Assembly (NCBI GenBank): GCA_951230915.1
Contig: OX579641.1
Location: 7,998,001 to 8,062,000 of the forward strand
Reading direction: 5' to 3'
DNA: 64,000 bases
DNA from: Antitrichia curtipendula
Lineage: Eukaryota; Streptophyta; Bryopsida; Hypnales; Leucodontaceae
Shown: positions 45,225 through 59,559 of the stretch, piece after piece
Layout: each line of letters starts with the position of its first letter
Position numbering within the stretch: position 1 is the stretch's first letter
Program-made: the position numbers and the translations under genes
The notes under the pieces: model-generated
The model's input: the letters and a program-made list of their open reading frames with translations, nothing else
The model's database searches: none
Told to the model about the DNA's origin: nothing

Positions 45225-46560
45225 TCTAAATTTGTAAGGATTTCACATATTTTAAAAGTATATGCTACAAATAGCCACTTTAGATCCTCTGGAAGCTAAA
45301 GGATTAATCCAACTAAATTCTGAAAGTTTGAAAAACTTACAATTATCACATCAAACTTTAAAGTCTACAGAGACCCATGTAGTATCAAAAAACCACAGTT
45401 GGCACCTTGGAATCTAGAGTACTTTATTTGTAAATATTTGAAAGACTAGAAACTATCACATCAAACTCTAAAGTCTATAGAGATCCATGATGTAGTACCC
45501 AAAACCCACAGTTGGTACTCTAGAAAGTTGGTACTCCAGTTGGCACCCTGAAATCTAAAGTACTTGATTTGTAAATATTTGAAAGACTAGAAACTATCAC
45601 ATCAAACTCTAAAGTCTATAGAGATCCATGATGTAGTACCCAAAATCCACAGTTGGTACTTTGGAAAGTTGGCACTCTGGAATCTAAAGGTTTGATATAT
45701 TTGATTTCTAAATATTTGAAAACTGGAAACTATCACATCAAACTCTAAAGTCTACAAAGACCCATGATGTGATACCCAAAACCCACACTTGGCACTCTGG
45801 AATCTAAAGGTTTGATATACTTGATTCTAAATATTTGAAAAAATAAAAACCATCACATCGAACTCTAAAATCTACAGAGACCCAAGATGTAGTACCCAAA
45901 ACCCACAGTTGGTACTCTAGAAAGTTGACAGTCTAAAATCTAAAGGTCTACTATAATTGATTTCTAAATATTTGAAAAACTAGAAACTATCACATCAAAC
46001 TCTAAAGTTTGCAAAGGTACATGACGTAGTTCCAAACTAACCATGTAGAGATCCATGATGTAGTATCAAAAATCCACAGTTGGCACTCTAGAATCTAAAG
46101 GTCTCATCTACTTGGTTTCCAAATATTTGAAAGATTACAAACTACCACATCGAACTCAAAAGCCCGCAAAGGTACATGACGCAGTAGCAAGACTGGCCCC
46201 ACAGTTGGCAGTCTGGAATCTAAAGGTCTCATCTACTTGGTTTCCAAATATTTGAAAGACTACAAACTACCACATCGAACTCAAAAGCCCGCAAAGGTAC
46301 ATGATGCAGTAGCAAGACTGGCCCCACAGTTGGCAGTCTGGAATCTAAAGGTCTCATCTACTTGATTTCCAAATATTTGAAAGACTACAAACTACCACAT
46401 CAAACTTAAAAGCCCGCAAAGGTACATGATGCAGTAGCAAGACTGACCCCACATTTGACTTCTATAGAAGCTAAAGGATTGAATCTAATTGATTTCTGAA
46501 TGTTGAAAAGAGTAGAAACTATCACATCAAATTGACAGCCTACAAAGACACAAGACACAC
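45225..46560 (+). repeat. Satellite array, about ten copies of a ~125-bp unit
   Basis: The word TATCACATCAAACTCTAAAG (or a close variant) recurs at about 45343, 45454, 45595, 45731, 45851, 45988, 46143, 46268, 46393 and 46520. Spacings are 111-155 bp, settling at exactly 125 for two successive intervals near the right end. Each unit also has CCACAGTTGGCA and AAATATTTGAAAGACTA. No coding content. Confidence 0.95.
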
Positions 46561-47623
46561 CATAAAAAAACTACAAATTAAAAAAAAAAAATGTACCCAC
46601 AGAGTCACAAATGCAACCTTTTATCGAAAAAAAAAACAATAAAGAAAAATGTATCCATTTCACAACACAACAATGTGGATGAACAAGCTAAAAAAAACTA
46701 TTGAAATTCCAAAGCATTTTTTTCCAATAAAAAAAGTACAAAATACACCCCAAAAAATCACCCTTGGCCCAAAACCAAATTGAATTTCTATGGCTTCTTG
46801 TTCTACAAACTTGTAGATTGTAATTGTATTTGAACAGAGCGTCAGATAATGACAATCCATAGATTGTACGCTAAACTTATACTAACTATGACATCTCCAA
46901 TCAATCCCTACTTGAGTGATGAAGTTACATGGTCCTCGACAATCAATCCTACATACCAAAACAATGATCAAAATCTATTTCTTCATCCAAAAGTACACTA
47001 GTCCGTCTTTCATCCCACCTACCCATAAGGAATCCATCCATCCATCCCTAATTTTCGTTCGTCCATGATCATTTCAGAACATCCGTGAAGGTATCCAAGT
47101 GCCACACGTCATGTTCCCAGTGGCTTCGAGGGTCCGTCCAATCGTACAAGACCCCTTTCGAAAACTACTGCTGCTACTAATTCCCGTATTGCCACCTGCG
47201 ATTGGATCAGGCTCCCAGTTGGGTGAGTTGGGTCCATTTGAATATTTGATGCCGAATGAATTCAAGTTATCATATCTTATCATCAAGGCCCACGAGCAGT
47301 CAAACGCTACCTTACAGACGGACTCCGCATTAACTGGGGTGCACCTGGATACTGTGGAATGTTATTTATTGGCAGTGGACTTTGAACTCCCCCCCTGTAT
47401 TTAATACGAAGGGCTCGGTCTGGGGCAAAGGGAATCTTTGGGGGAGTAATGGGAATAATGTCAACCCCAGTCAAACACTGACGCCCCCCTCTCACACGTA
47501 CAGTACAGTACAATTGTACCGCCGACGTGTACAGTACAGTATCCCAATTAATGTATATTGGATAAGCATACGGCTCTATTTATGTGGCATGCAAATAGGC
47601 AACTACGGATATGTAGAGGATGT
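46561..47623. other. Unassigned DNA with a short GC-richer island
   Basis: 46561-46900 is AT-rich. 46980-47560 is GC-richer and open on both strands in short frames (for example 47099-47404 plus), none recognisable. CATCCATCCATC at about 47033 is a small tetranucleotide repeat. Confidence 0.35.
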
Positions 47624-48159
47624 ATACCCCCTAAAGGACCGTTTGTCCCTTCAGGGGACAATTTGGGTCCGGGTAGGTTCCTATTGTTTCAATTTGTAAT
47701 GAATTTCTTTGAGATTTTTTTTTGAGGTTGTGTAGTTTTGCGAGAGCTTCGAGGATATATAATTTTTTTTCAATGAGATGCCGAATGAAAAAGTTATGGC
47801 CCAATAAACAAGAAATGGATATTTTGGCGAGCAGCCCCCAAAAAATCACAAAAAGTCAAAATAATTTTTTTTTGAAATTTTTTTTCTAAAATATTATGGT
47901 TTTGTCTATACGTGAAGCGGGCAATCTAAGCTTCTTAAAAAAAAAAATTTGTTGAACTTTGAATGCTAATATCTTCCAATCTGTACAGTCAAATTTGATG
48001 AAAATTTTTTACTACATGATCTCAGACAAGTTAAGTACAAGATCCTACTGTTAGTTGTTTTATAAATAAATTATTTTTGTTTTCTTAAATGAACACAATA
48101 GAAGTGGCAGTTTTGAGTGGTTTTTGACAAAAAAATACCCTCGGGGCTTTAGGGGTTAA
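47624..48159. mobile_element. TTAA-flanked CCCCTAAAG-terminal element, copy C
   Basis: Begins (ATAC)CCCCTAAAGGACCG and ends CTCGGGGCTTTAGGGGTTAA. 536 bp. It carries the family blocks AATGCTAATATCTTCCAATC and CATGATCTCAGACAAG. The left TTAA is mutated to ATAC. Confidence 0.7.
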
Positions 48160-51100
48160 GCAATTATGCATATTTGGATCACCGTTTTTTTGAGTGTGGA
48201 ATTTTTTCAATGTATGAAAATAGAGTTTGGAAGGATTGCATATTTTCCAGAATTTTATAACACAAAACGTAATTACTGTGAATTTTTTAATAAAAGATTC
48301 TCTTTAACCTATAATGGTGATATAGACCTTTCTATTTCTAACGATAGGTTGATTGTAAAATTGACCAAGGGTTGGTTGCAATATAGACAGCCTTGTAGCT
48401 AATCATAATGCACCACAACTGCTCCTCAAACTGCGTTATAGTCCCATGTAAAGAGAACAACCTATAAACTAGAAATGGGTCGGCTGCTATATAGTATATA
48501 CCATGGGCTTTTAGATTAAAACAGCAGCAATTGGTTAGGGTCTTATTTGTGCATGTTTTCTTCCACCATGATACTTGTGGCTGATAGACTTGTATTTTAT
48601 CTCTTTGAAATGAAACTCATGTAATTTTTTTTTTTAAATACTAATAAAATAAAATAAAAAATTGTTCATTGATTCTTGCTATTGCATTAGGAACCCAGGT
48701 TTGTTTTTATTTTTGACACAACTGACAGGGATTTTTTTTTATTTCTTATAAAGTGCCAAAGTAGCAATATAAAATGTTATAGTAGTGCTTCAAATTTCAA
48801 CATTCATCCACAATTTGGACAAAAATCAATCCCATTACCACATATTGCATTTGTTTAATTCTATTTTCATCCACAATCTAGCGGTTTCATCCAAGATTTT
48901 TTATTTAATTTGGCAAAAAACTTCAAATTAAATAAAGTATTTATTAGTGGATCCATTATAATAACACACTAATAAAATTATTGTGAGTCACCCTAATTTT
49001 GGAATTATGGAAATTGAGAAAGTGCACAAATATGAAAATTTTGGAAAAAAATTGAGAATAGGTTAACCTTTAGAGGACGGGTTGGTAACCGTGGAAATCT
49101 TCCTTTGGGGCATCGTGCAAATAGTTGGTTTTAAGAAATCTGGAAGCACTCAATTGAAGTCAAACTACTATACAAGACCTCCCCTTTTCATGTAAAATTT
49201 TGAGGATCAATAGTTGCACTTCTGTCCTACACAAAAGAATTTTATCATTCATCAACCAAAAAATGGTTGTAAGTTCATTTACAGGTTAATGTAATGGGAT
49301 GTATATTATCTTCATTCTATCACAAATAATAGGACTATCATTCAATTTTTTTGTCTTTTTTATTTGCCTATATAGTGTAGATTTATTTGAACTTGTCTAA
49401 TTAGTGTAAAGGAGACTTGCATTTAACAAGCTCTCATACTACGTGGATTAAGTTGAGTATTTTACATGAGGTTCAAATTGGAATTGATTAAATATTTTGA
49501 ATGTTCAAAGTGTCACATGTCATTTTACAATTTGTTTAGGGTGAAATGGACCTCAATTTTTAACCTGAAAATTCAATTTTGATACTTTTTTATTGAATAT
49601 GACTCCCTCATAGTCTCGTATAGTAGTTCATTTGATGAAATGTAAGTTAGAGGTTTCAACAAAAGTCATGCCATTTGTTACACTAGAATATAGAATATTT
49701 TTATTTTAAAAAAATTGGATACAAATTCATCTCAAATTATTCCTTGAGGTACAATTTTCATTGATTGTCCAATTTTAATGAAATCTTGGTAAAACTTGTC
49801 CAAGTTTATAATTTGGACTTTCTAAAAAAACATCAAGGAATCATCAAAGAGTCAAATATGCTCGGGGAGTTCATTTAGAGTATCCATTAGAAACCATGTT
49901 CGAACAAAACTTTGGACCCCCTATATATTTTTTGAATTTTAAATTTAAAAATAAAATATAAAATATGAATAGATTTTTTTACTTTGAAAGTTTATGTTTT
50001 GAATTATTGATATTTTTATTTGATAATAATAATTAGTTACAAATTTTTGAAGTAAAAAGATACACTGTAGAACTGAAAAATAACTTTCACACCCCTGTAT
50101 TATATAAGAAAAAAATTTCTACAAATGAACCAAAATTCTTTAAAATTCTTCTCTATTGAAAGCTCATTTTGAGTTGAATATTGATTAAATTGTCATCTAA
50201 ATGTGTTCTCTATAATTATTTGAGTTGAAAAACATGCCATTTTAGTTCATTTTCAACTTCTTCTATAAATCATTTCATATTTTATTTGAGTTGGAAATTT
50301 TGGCAATAGAAACCTATAGTCATTATTAAACAATGCTCAGTATTTTAGGTTGAAATTATAGTTTATTAGAAACCACTTGTTCGCACGTGGTTTGTTAAAG
50401 TATAACTAAGTGCACCTCCCGAGCAAATATGTCAAAATAGTGTAATCAATCCATTTCACTTTGTATTAGTATAAAAAAAATATTAAAAAATGGATAATTT
50501 TGTACAATATTTTTGTATATTACACATTTTGACATCTTAACACTACTAATTGCTATGGATAATAGGCCATCTTTTGCCTAAAAATAGCCTAAATAAATGC
50601 ATTTGATTTCAAATTGTCTTCCCATAATTCAACAAGTAACTATTGAGTCTTATGTAAGATTCAATTGCACACCACTCTACAAATCTCCATAAATATTCAA
50701 TTGTATAATCTCGATATTACAATGATCAAAGTTGACCAAAATTGTCAAAATGAGTTGTTCACCACTATATAGAGATATTTAAATCCACAATTTTCTTCAA
50801 GAAGGATTTCAAATATTATATAGGATGCAAAGTAGATAAGCTTAATAAAAATAAAATAGATTGCAAAGACTTTGAAACTATTCCACAAGATATATTATCT
50901 CATAAATGAAAAAGGATTTAAACTAAAGTAATTTGAAGACTAACAAATGTGAACTTATATGCTACATATGTTCAAAGCTAAATAGGAGTTTCACCCACTC
51001 ATATTTCTTTGAACAATTTCTTTACTTTTCCATGCCACAATGTTGTCTTTGATTGAATTTATGACCTTCATTAAGACAATCCTTTGAATTTTAATTGAGT

Positions 51101-53609
51101 TTGTTTGAAATTTTTCAAAATAAAATAAAACTTTTGGTTGAGGTACTTAAGTCTAATTATGATGTAAAGATGGTTTTCCACATTTTAGAATATTCACATA
51201 TGCAAAAAACTTTCATGTGTCTTCTATTATGCAATCAACTTAACTAATAAAGTATGAAAATGAGCATTAAGGAGAGTTTGGTATGCATAGACATTAAGAG
51301 ATTAAAGAAAGGCCAACTAATATTTGAATAGTCCCCAAAATTGGGAACCTCAAAAAATTGATATTTAAAAAAAATTCATATACAACATGTAAATTTTAGA
51401 ATCATAATATAACATAATCAATTGAGATATTTGTGAAAAATTATTACTAATGATTAGGATTTCAAATAGAAAAAAGATGACAAGAATTCCCATATATCTT
51501 ACTCAATATCTTAAAATAAATAATGTTTGATTGTCTCTAAAGTTTTATAGTCAAAAAAACTAAATGGATTTTTATGCTATAAGACTTCTATAGAGAACTT
51601 TGAGAGTCTAAAATAGTAAATTGAATAACTTATTTGTTTCATAAGATTTTTTGTGCATTTATCATCTTTATAATTGAATTTTAATTATTTATAATTATAT
51701 TTAATTAAAAATAAAACCATACTATTCAAATATAGTTTTATTATCAGTTTTGTTATTTTGTAGATATTATTGAAAATTTACTATTAGAAAAAAAAAATCC
51801 TACAAGTTTCAGATTGTTTTTTTTCACTTCATATTATAAATGGTAAACAAAAAGCTTTATAAATGTGGACTACAATAGATCCACTTTGTCCAAAATTAAT
51901 GGATAAAAATAGTATATAAAACCTTGAACATAAAAACAATAAACACATCAATATAGTAATACAGTAATCTACATACCAGTGCAGATTTTGACAACTATTA
52001 TACCCAACTACCTTCTTGAATTTGCAATATGGAAAAATCCAAAACATGAAATTTGGGAATATTTTATTACAAGCAAGTATAATTGTATAAATCTTTGATT
52101 CTAAAAATCATTTGCCAGTACAACCAATTTGAAAAGGTGTGTAATATTACCTTCTATTACACATCCATCTTTTTTAAGTACATCTAACATTTCTTCATAA
52201 TTTTTAAAATTTTACGGCTTTATTACAAAGTTTTCCACCATCAAAGTATTGAATATTCCTACATGTAGGTTGGAATCATTGGAATTTTTTCTAATTTGTA
52301 AATTGGGATGTAAATCATTAGTGTAAGGTGGATTTTAGGTACCATTACTTCTATTTCTATTTTGAAAATTCCAAAATTTGAGGTCTTGAAAATTATTATA
52401 ATTCACTACTTTCAACACTATCATGGTCAAATTTTTTTAAAATATTTTTAAGTCTTTCTTAGTTACTCCTCATGAGAATAAAAATGATTTATTCAAACAA
52501 TCGGCCTTGACAATTATAGACTCCTTCAGTTATCTTTTAATTAGGTATTTAAGCACAATTAGTTAGTTCATATAACCTATAGTATTCGTCTCAAATATAA
52601 TGCACTAAGAATAGCACATAGATCTTGTTTGACCATTCCTCCAAACCGCATCTTCCTTTAGAATTTCAATCACTTTAATGTGCTAAAAAACATATTCATT
52701 GGATGCTTACATGAAAAGTGATTTTAGCATTTGAATTTTTCATTTGTAATATATTGAAGATATTTTAGTTTATACATATGACTTTTATACTTCTTTATTA
52801 TTGAAAACAATGAATATTGTTGTACTAAGATCAATAGGTATTGTTTCAGTATCAACATTTGATATTTTGTATTGGAAATAGTTGATACAACGATGTACGA
52901 GACATTTAGTACCATTTACAAAGAATATCGGTATTGCTTTGTTGGCAACATTAGACACCATTTTGGCGGCAGCATCCAATATTGATAGTGCTTTATACAA
53001 ATCCAACAAATTTTATAGAATTTCAAGCTGCATCCAAAAGAGATATTTACTCTTAGTGGAGAAATGATCTAAAACAATCATTTAAAGAAATATAAACTTT
53101 TAAAGTCTGTAAGTTGTATTGTTTATTCTTTTCTAAACAATTTCTTGAGTTTGTCTAGTGGCATGATAGTATTTCAAACCTTTATTAGGACAATCTTGAA
53201 ACTATTAACACTTTTTTTTTTAATTCCAAAATATTAAACTTGTAATTAAAGTACTGAAGTCAAATTTAAATATTAAAATGGTTCTCCACTTTTTAAGCAT
53301 TTTTATATCTTTGGAAAATCCGATATTCGACATCTATTTGGCAATCTTGGTGATTAATATGGTTTGGAAATGGACAGTTTCATGAATTGGTTTGTACAGA
53401 TAGCAAGGAATTCAAATTAAAATAATAATGGAAAATACACTCAAAAAATGACTACTTAGGATAACTAGTAAATGTTTTTTAAACATCATGCAATATGTGA
53501 ATCTGAGAGACATATGTTGGAAACAATCAATTGATGTGTTTGTAAAAGATTAACACAAATGATCAAGGTTCTAAATGAACATAAAAATGATATGAAATCA
53601 TATTTCATT
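48160..53609. other. AT-rich desert, no gene seen
   Basis: No coding frame is supported. A possible element end TTAACCTTTAGAGGAC lies at 49062-49077, but no partner end was found. Confidence 0.55.
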
Positions 53610-54531
53610 TTACCCCCTAAAGGACCAAGCTGCAATTTTTGGCAGCATAGAAGTTTTGGACAACTCACTACAAATGGAGTTTGTTTGTTTTTTCTCTGAA
53701 ATTTTCACACAACATGGGGATGAGGATTTTCTTTAAGGTCCAACAATTTTCATAAGTTTTGACTACATGATTTAAAAGTTATTGTATGATATGTAGTTTG
53801 TTTCTTGACTTGGGCAGCTTGGGCAAATTTTTAAAATCCACTTTTTTCAAAACAAAAATTTGAAATTGGCTTTGTAGATTTATATATATGTGAAAAGCTT
53901 TTGGATCATTCCATTTTGATTGATGAGATGAAAATTATGAGAAGTTTTAGTTTGCGGGCAATTTTGGATTTTCTAATCTAAAATAAACTTTGAAGTCCTT
54001 TATTTAACTCAATTTTTTAAATTTTTGGAAAAAAATAAAATCATAGGGTAGTGATTGTTTATTACAACATTGCAACCATTGGAATTATAAATAAATTGTT
54101 AACAATTTAGTATTTTGAGTCATTCTCTACTTTCTTCTACTTACTATCTTTTTCCTAAAGGTTGTACAATTCCAAATGATTTGAAAATTTTCAAGCATGT
54201 AGCCAACTTGCCTTGAAGAATGAATCCAAAGAAGCACCACCACTTGGGACATTTTTTAATACAAATGTAACCTTGTGAAGTGCAGCTGCCCATTTTTTTC
54301 CAGAGTCAAAAAAAGGATTTTTGTCACTTCAAACACTAATACTTTGCAATCTACATGGTGGAAATTTCCGAATTTTTTTTCACATCTTCTCAAACCAGTG
54401 GACTACAAGATTTTACAGGTCAGATGTGTCCAAAAATGTGTTTTGTTTTCTACAATTTGGTACTTGTCCTAGAAATGGCAGTTTTTGAGCGTTTTTGGTG
54501 AAAAACATAGTCGAGAAACTTTGAGGGTTAA
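53610..54531. mobile_element. TTAA-flanked CCCCTAAAG-terminal element, copy D (second subfamily)
   Basis: Begins (TTAC)CCCCTAAAGGACC and ends AACTTTGAGGGTTAA, about 920 bp. The interior differs from copies B, C and H and shares long stretches with 60865-61945 and, inverted, with 58010-58500 (for example TTATTACAACATTGCAACCA). Confidence 0.6.
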
Positions 54532-55472
54532 ATGGAGAATTTTTTGTCCTTCAAGTTTCAGAAAGTATCAAAATGGATTTTTTTGCTAGACGATATAGGA
54601 CCCTAAATAAATAGATTGGATCATTTATTTTTTGTCTATTAAAATATTTACTTAATTTCACTCCTAAAATAAACAAAATAGACTATTACAGTATAGATTT
54701 ATTATCAGCTTCGATATTATATGGACATCATTGAATTTTTGTTATTTGATAATAAACATCATTTACTGCAAATTTCATCCAAAATAACACAATTGTATAA
54801 AAATTTGACTTTCTACTTTATATTACATATATTGACTAAAGAACATTATTATAATATACTACAATTGAGGCAAATTGTTCAAAATGAATGAGTACAAATA
54901 GTATGTACAAGCTTAAACTTGAGGACAATGAGCACCTCAAAAACTTCAAATTAACACAATATTTTAGAATTATTGTACCTAATCAACCTCTAGTTTTGCA
55001 ATATGAAAAAGGCATAAATTAGGGCATAAACAATGAAATGCACAACAACTGAAAGCAAAACTGAAAACATGCCAAGAAGAATTATAAAGTATTTTATCAT
55101 TTACAAGTTTAAATCTATAATTTTGTAAATTATCTAACAACGCAACCATTTAGAAAATCACATAATATCAATTTATATCACACTTCCATTTTTCATATCA
55201 AAATTTCCAACTATATCTTATACTTCTTTGTACTTTAAAAGTTTTGCAAAGTTTTGCAAAGTTTTTCTATCTTTAGAAATACCAAATATTATTGCATTAG
55301 GCTAAAATAAGAAGAAGAATTACTACGGAAGACTCTTGGAGTTTCAAGTAGGCTTGTGTGATTTCAATTTTTGACGCGATTTTTTAAAACTTTTATAAAA
55401 AATAGGAAATCAGATTAGCTTTCTAAATTATAATCTTTCTTTCAATTGAAACTTAGAGCAAAATTCATGCCA
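54532..55472. other. AT-rich DNA, no gene seen
   Basis: No supported feature. Confidence 0.5.
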
Positions 55473-56226
55473 CCCTAAGTCCAAAAAGTAGCTCAAGGGA
55501 CAGCTCAAAAAATCACCAAAAATTGAATTTTTTTAATTTATATTTTTTTCTTAAAGATTATATTTTGTCTACATCTAAGACTTTGATTCATTCTATTTGG
55601 ACTAGTGATGAGAAAGTTAGGGACAATCTTGTTTTTCGGGCAATCTAAGTATCTTCTTGTAAAAAATACTCATAGAATTCATTTTTGAATGAAAATTTCA
55701 AATTTTTCAGTTTTTATTTATTAGACATGGTTAAGATTGCTTGCTAGAACAATCTAACCATTTGGATTATTATATTGTAATTCCATCTTAGAGCTAAATT
55801 CACAGTTTAGTTTTTCCTTGAATCTTTAATGTACTTCTACTTAACAATTTTTTAATGAGCAATAATTAAACATTTTTTTGTTAAATTTTTAAATTTGATT
55901 TCCAACTCAATTATTCATTGAAAGAAATTAAAAAATCAAAATTAATAATGCAAAAACTTTAAGTTATGAAGATTTAAAGGTAAAGAATCTAGTTGAGCAA
56001 GGTATAAAAAAACTTGTTTTCTTCATTTTGAATGCAAATATCTTACAATCTATGCGTGAAAAGTTTCTGAAATTTTTTCCGCACATTTTTATACTAGTCT
56101 AGTGCAAGATTCTACAATCAAATATGCAGAAAAAATAATTTTAAAAGTTTTTTGCTCTTTGCAACAGAAATGGCAGTTTTGAGTGGTTTTTGATGGAAAA
56201 AAAGGCCTTGGGACTTTAAGGGTTAA
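55473..56226. mobile_element. TTAA-flanked element, copy E
   Basis: The right end reads TTGGGACTTTAAGGGTTAA. The left end is probably CCCTAAGTCC at 55473, without an intact TTAA. The interior has the diverged family block AATGCAAATATCTTACAATC near 56033. Confidence 0.5.
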
Positions 56227-58009
56227 TTAATTGAGAAGTAGTTCATTAAAAAATTACTATTTTACAAAAAAAAATACAAACATTTTAATTTAATTAATCC
56301 CAAAATTTGAACTTTTGAAAGTTTATAATAATTTATTACTCTTTTATACTACTATAATTAATTCTTTAAAAAAAAATTGAAAATTTTCTTGGTTAAACCT
56401 CATGATTATGAAATTGATTTATTTTAGAAAGTTAGACACTTATTGATTTAAAAATCTTGTAGCTAATTTCTTCACTAGGTATGGAAGTACAATAGCCTTT
56501 AGTTCATGTCCCAATAAGTTTATCTCTAATGTAATGCATTAAAGATTGTACTCACAATGTAACAACTAAAAAAATTATAAATTCTTTATATACACCAATA
56601 TAACTTTCTAAGTTCTTTGTCTAAATTCCTTGATCCATAGAACCACATACATTTATTAAGTAATTAGTAGTAGTCATGTGTCTTTGGAGATCATGCAAAT
56701 AAAGGTAATTTTTACACTAATATTGCAAATATAATAAAGGAAGAAAATTATTTGCAATGCTCTTTTATTGCATGTTGTCTATGGATCTTTCTAATTAGTC
56801 TATTTGTTAAATTTTTAGCTTTTAATAACTTTATAATATTTTAATTCATTTTTAGGGGAGACTTTTGCTTTCTTGAAAAATTTGATGGAAAATATTATGC
56901 TCTTGATGAAAATTAGCAATATTGCAACAAGCACTTATTGGTTGTAAGCCAAATGAGACTTTGCATTAATAGAAGCTATTTGGGGAAAGTTTGAACAATT
57001 ACCTTACTTGAAAAACAAGCTAGTTCTACAAGGACACAAAGTCTCCTAATGTAGTTGCTTGATTAGTTTATGTAATCTACAAATAACATTTTCACAAACC
57101 AACGTGATCTTAGATTCACTTTAATTGTCAACAACTAAAGAGGGTTTATTATCTTTCTTTATACGACCTATAAAAATCAATTTGGAAGGAGATTGATACA
57201 TTACTAATTTTTGTAAGCATTTTGCAATTGCAACATGTGTTGGTTCTTGTTTAAGGTAGGAGGTCCATATAGCCCATTTTTTATGTTGTCTTTCACAACG
57301 TCTGAGGAAAGAAATTTCGAGGTGGTCCACACAGTACTGTACATGTGAAATTCATCCAACCTTTATTTTGAGTGTGAAGTAAAATCAAGCAAACATCATA
57401 AAAAAGGTGAATCAACCTGTCACCATCACCCTTCTCAATTTCGCCCTCATGTATCTATGGGGTACATTTTAAAGGGACAATATACTCTACTCATATATGA
57501 ACGTGGAATTGAGAAGGGTGGTGATGGGTTGGTTCACCTTAACCCTAAAAAATTCCATGTTTTTAGGTCCAAAACTGCTTCAAAGTAACCAAATCCAAAG
57601 CAAGGCTAAAACCTTCATTTATATTAGGCCAAAAACTGCTTTGTTATTGAATTCCATGTTTTTAGGCCCAAGATCTTCATTTATATTTATTCAGTAATAA
57701 ATCCAACCACTGAATCTTTTAGCTTATTAGAGTACATCCTCTTCAAATTTAGAATAAGAAACCTCACTAATTGCAAGATTGTGTTGCTTGAATTTCAAAA
57801 AGAAGAATTTTCAATTCTTTTCAAATGTTAAGTTTCATCTTTTAAATTTTTTACACAAAAATGTGCAGACCCTACAATTTGTTACTCCCATATTAATATG
57901 TTGAAGACAAAAGTTAGAAATATATATTAAAGAAAAAAAATTAAATTAAATTTCATATTCATGTTGAAAAAACAACAAATAGAAAGAAACAAATTATGAT
58001 TTAAAATAC
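56227..58009. other. AT-rich DNA, no gene seen
   Basis: A short imperfect duplication of AATTCCATGTTTTTAGG occurs near 57550 and 57650, and a 30-bp inverted match (TCACCACCCTTCTCAATTC-like) near 57425 and 57508. No gene. Confidence 0.45.
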
Positions 58010-58500
58010 TGAATTGTGATAAATTTAATTATGGAATTGAAAAATTCCAATCCCAATGGCTGTAATGTTGTAATAAATAATCTACATCTAGTGATTTCAT
58101 GTTTTCAAAGATTTTGAAAATTGTATTAAATAAAGGACTTCAAAGATTGTTTTAGAGTAGAGATTCTATATTTGCCCACAAACTAAAACTCCTTATAACT
58201 TTCATCTTGTTAATCAAAACAAAACAATTTATATATAAATCTAAGAAACCAATTTCAAATTTTTATTTCTTAAAAAAGTGATTTTTTTGAGCTGCCCGGG
58301 GAGCAATAGAAACTATATATCATACAATAATTTTTTAACCGTGTAGTCAAAAATTATGAAAATTGTTGCACTTTAAAGCTACTCCTTGACCACATTTGTG
58401 AAAATTTCAAAGCAAAAAAATGAAAAATTTCGGTCTTAGTGAGCTACCAAAGATTGTTATATTGCCAAAATAAAATATCATTTGGTCTTTTAGGGGTTAA
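58010..58500. mobile_element. TTAA-flanked element, copy F (inverted relative to D)
   Basis: The right end reads GGTCTTTTAGGGGTTAA, followed at once by another CCCCTAAG word. The interior is the inverted equivalent of 53700-54120 in copy D. The left end is not defined. Confidence 0.5.
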
Positions 58501-59559
58501 CCCCTAAGAGTCGTAGGTGACCAAAAGTATCCTCACATAGTCTAGAAGTCTATTCAAAGTGGTGTAACTTTTGCGTCAAATGTTCAAACTCTATAAATCT
58601 TGTTGAGAAATTTGAGTTCTCTTTTCTAATTTGTGTGGTAAAATTCTTGATCAACTCAAGACTTATTGATTTATTGAAAGCCATATGAAGTGCACAATTT
58701 TAATTTGAGTCTACAAAACTGCATTTTGATGGCTGCAACTTTGGAGGCTTGTATTTCCTTCATCTAATGTTTGTTTTCTATAAAATTTATTGGACTATGC
58801 TTTCCTCGAATTCTAGTTATTGTGGTAAGACTTTCATGTCAATCCAAATTGTTTAAAAAAATTTGGGAGCAATTTGAAGTTCAAATCTGGATATTTTTGG
58901 ATTAAAGTAAATTGTGGCGGTTTGTTTATTCTTCATACAGTGTCTATTTCTAGTGTGTTCTTTTAAATCATAATAGTTGCGCTTACTAGTCTAGTTTGTG
59001 TGTTTAATATTTCAAATCAATCCAAAAAGTTATGAGTGTCTTGAAAAGCATTTTAGTCGAAGGAAGTTTTGCCTTACATGTATTTTTTGCAACTCTTTTT
59101 TGTTTGTTTTTGACATTCAAAGCCATTTTGCAGACACAATGAGTCAATTGAATGATATTTTCATTCACCAATGTCTTTGTCTGCTAGTTTTGAAGCATCT
59201 CATAGTTTTAAAGTTTTTTCATTTGAATAAGTTTGAAAATCAAATTTCGCATCCAAATGTCTTGCTAGGAAGTAAATTTCAGCATCCTTCTTCAACAATA
59301 AAATATTATAATCTTGCAATCCATGTGGCCAAACAACTCCAAATTTGATTCAAGTCATCTACAACACATACACTATACGGTTGAGAATTATATACCTCAG
59401 TGACATTTAGACCTACTACACTTCAAAAGTGTTGATGTTCTTAAACCAAATTTAGTCGTGTGTGTTTACTGAACGAATGCATGAGTGCACAAATGAGTGA
59501 AGATGCCATGCATGTTAGTGACTTCGTGCCTTCGACCATCATTCAAATTCAGTTGCTTA
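58501..59559. other. AT-rich DNA, no gene seen
   Basis: The plus open frame 58998-59348 has no recognisable motif and AT-rich codons. No other feature. Confidence 0.4.

Noticed and set aside
45225..46560. CRISPR-like array
   Set aside because: The repeated unit is continuous, about 125 bp, without unique spacers, in plant nuclear DNA.
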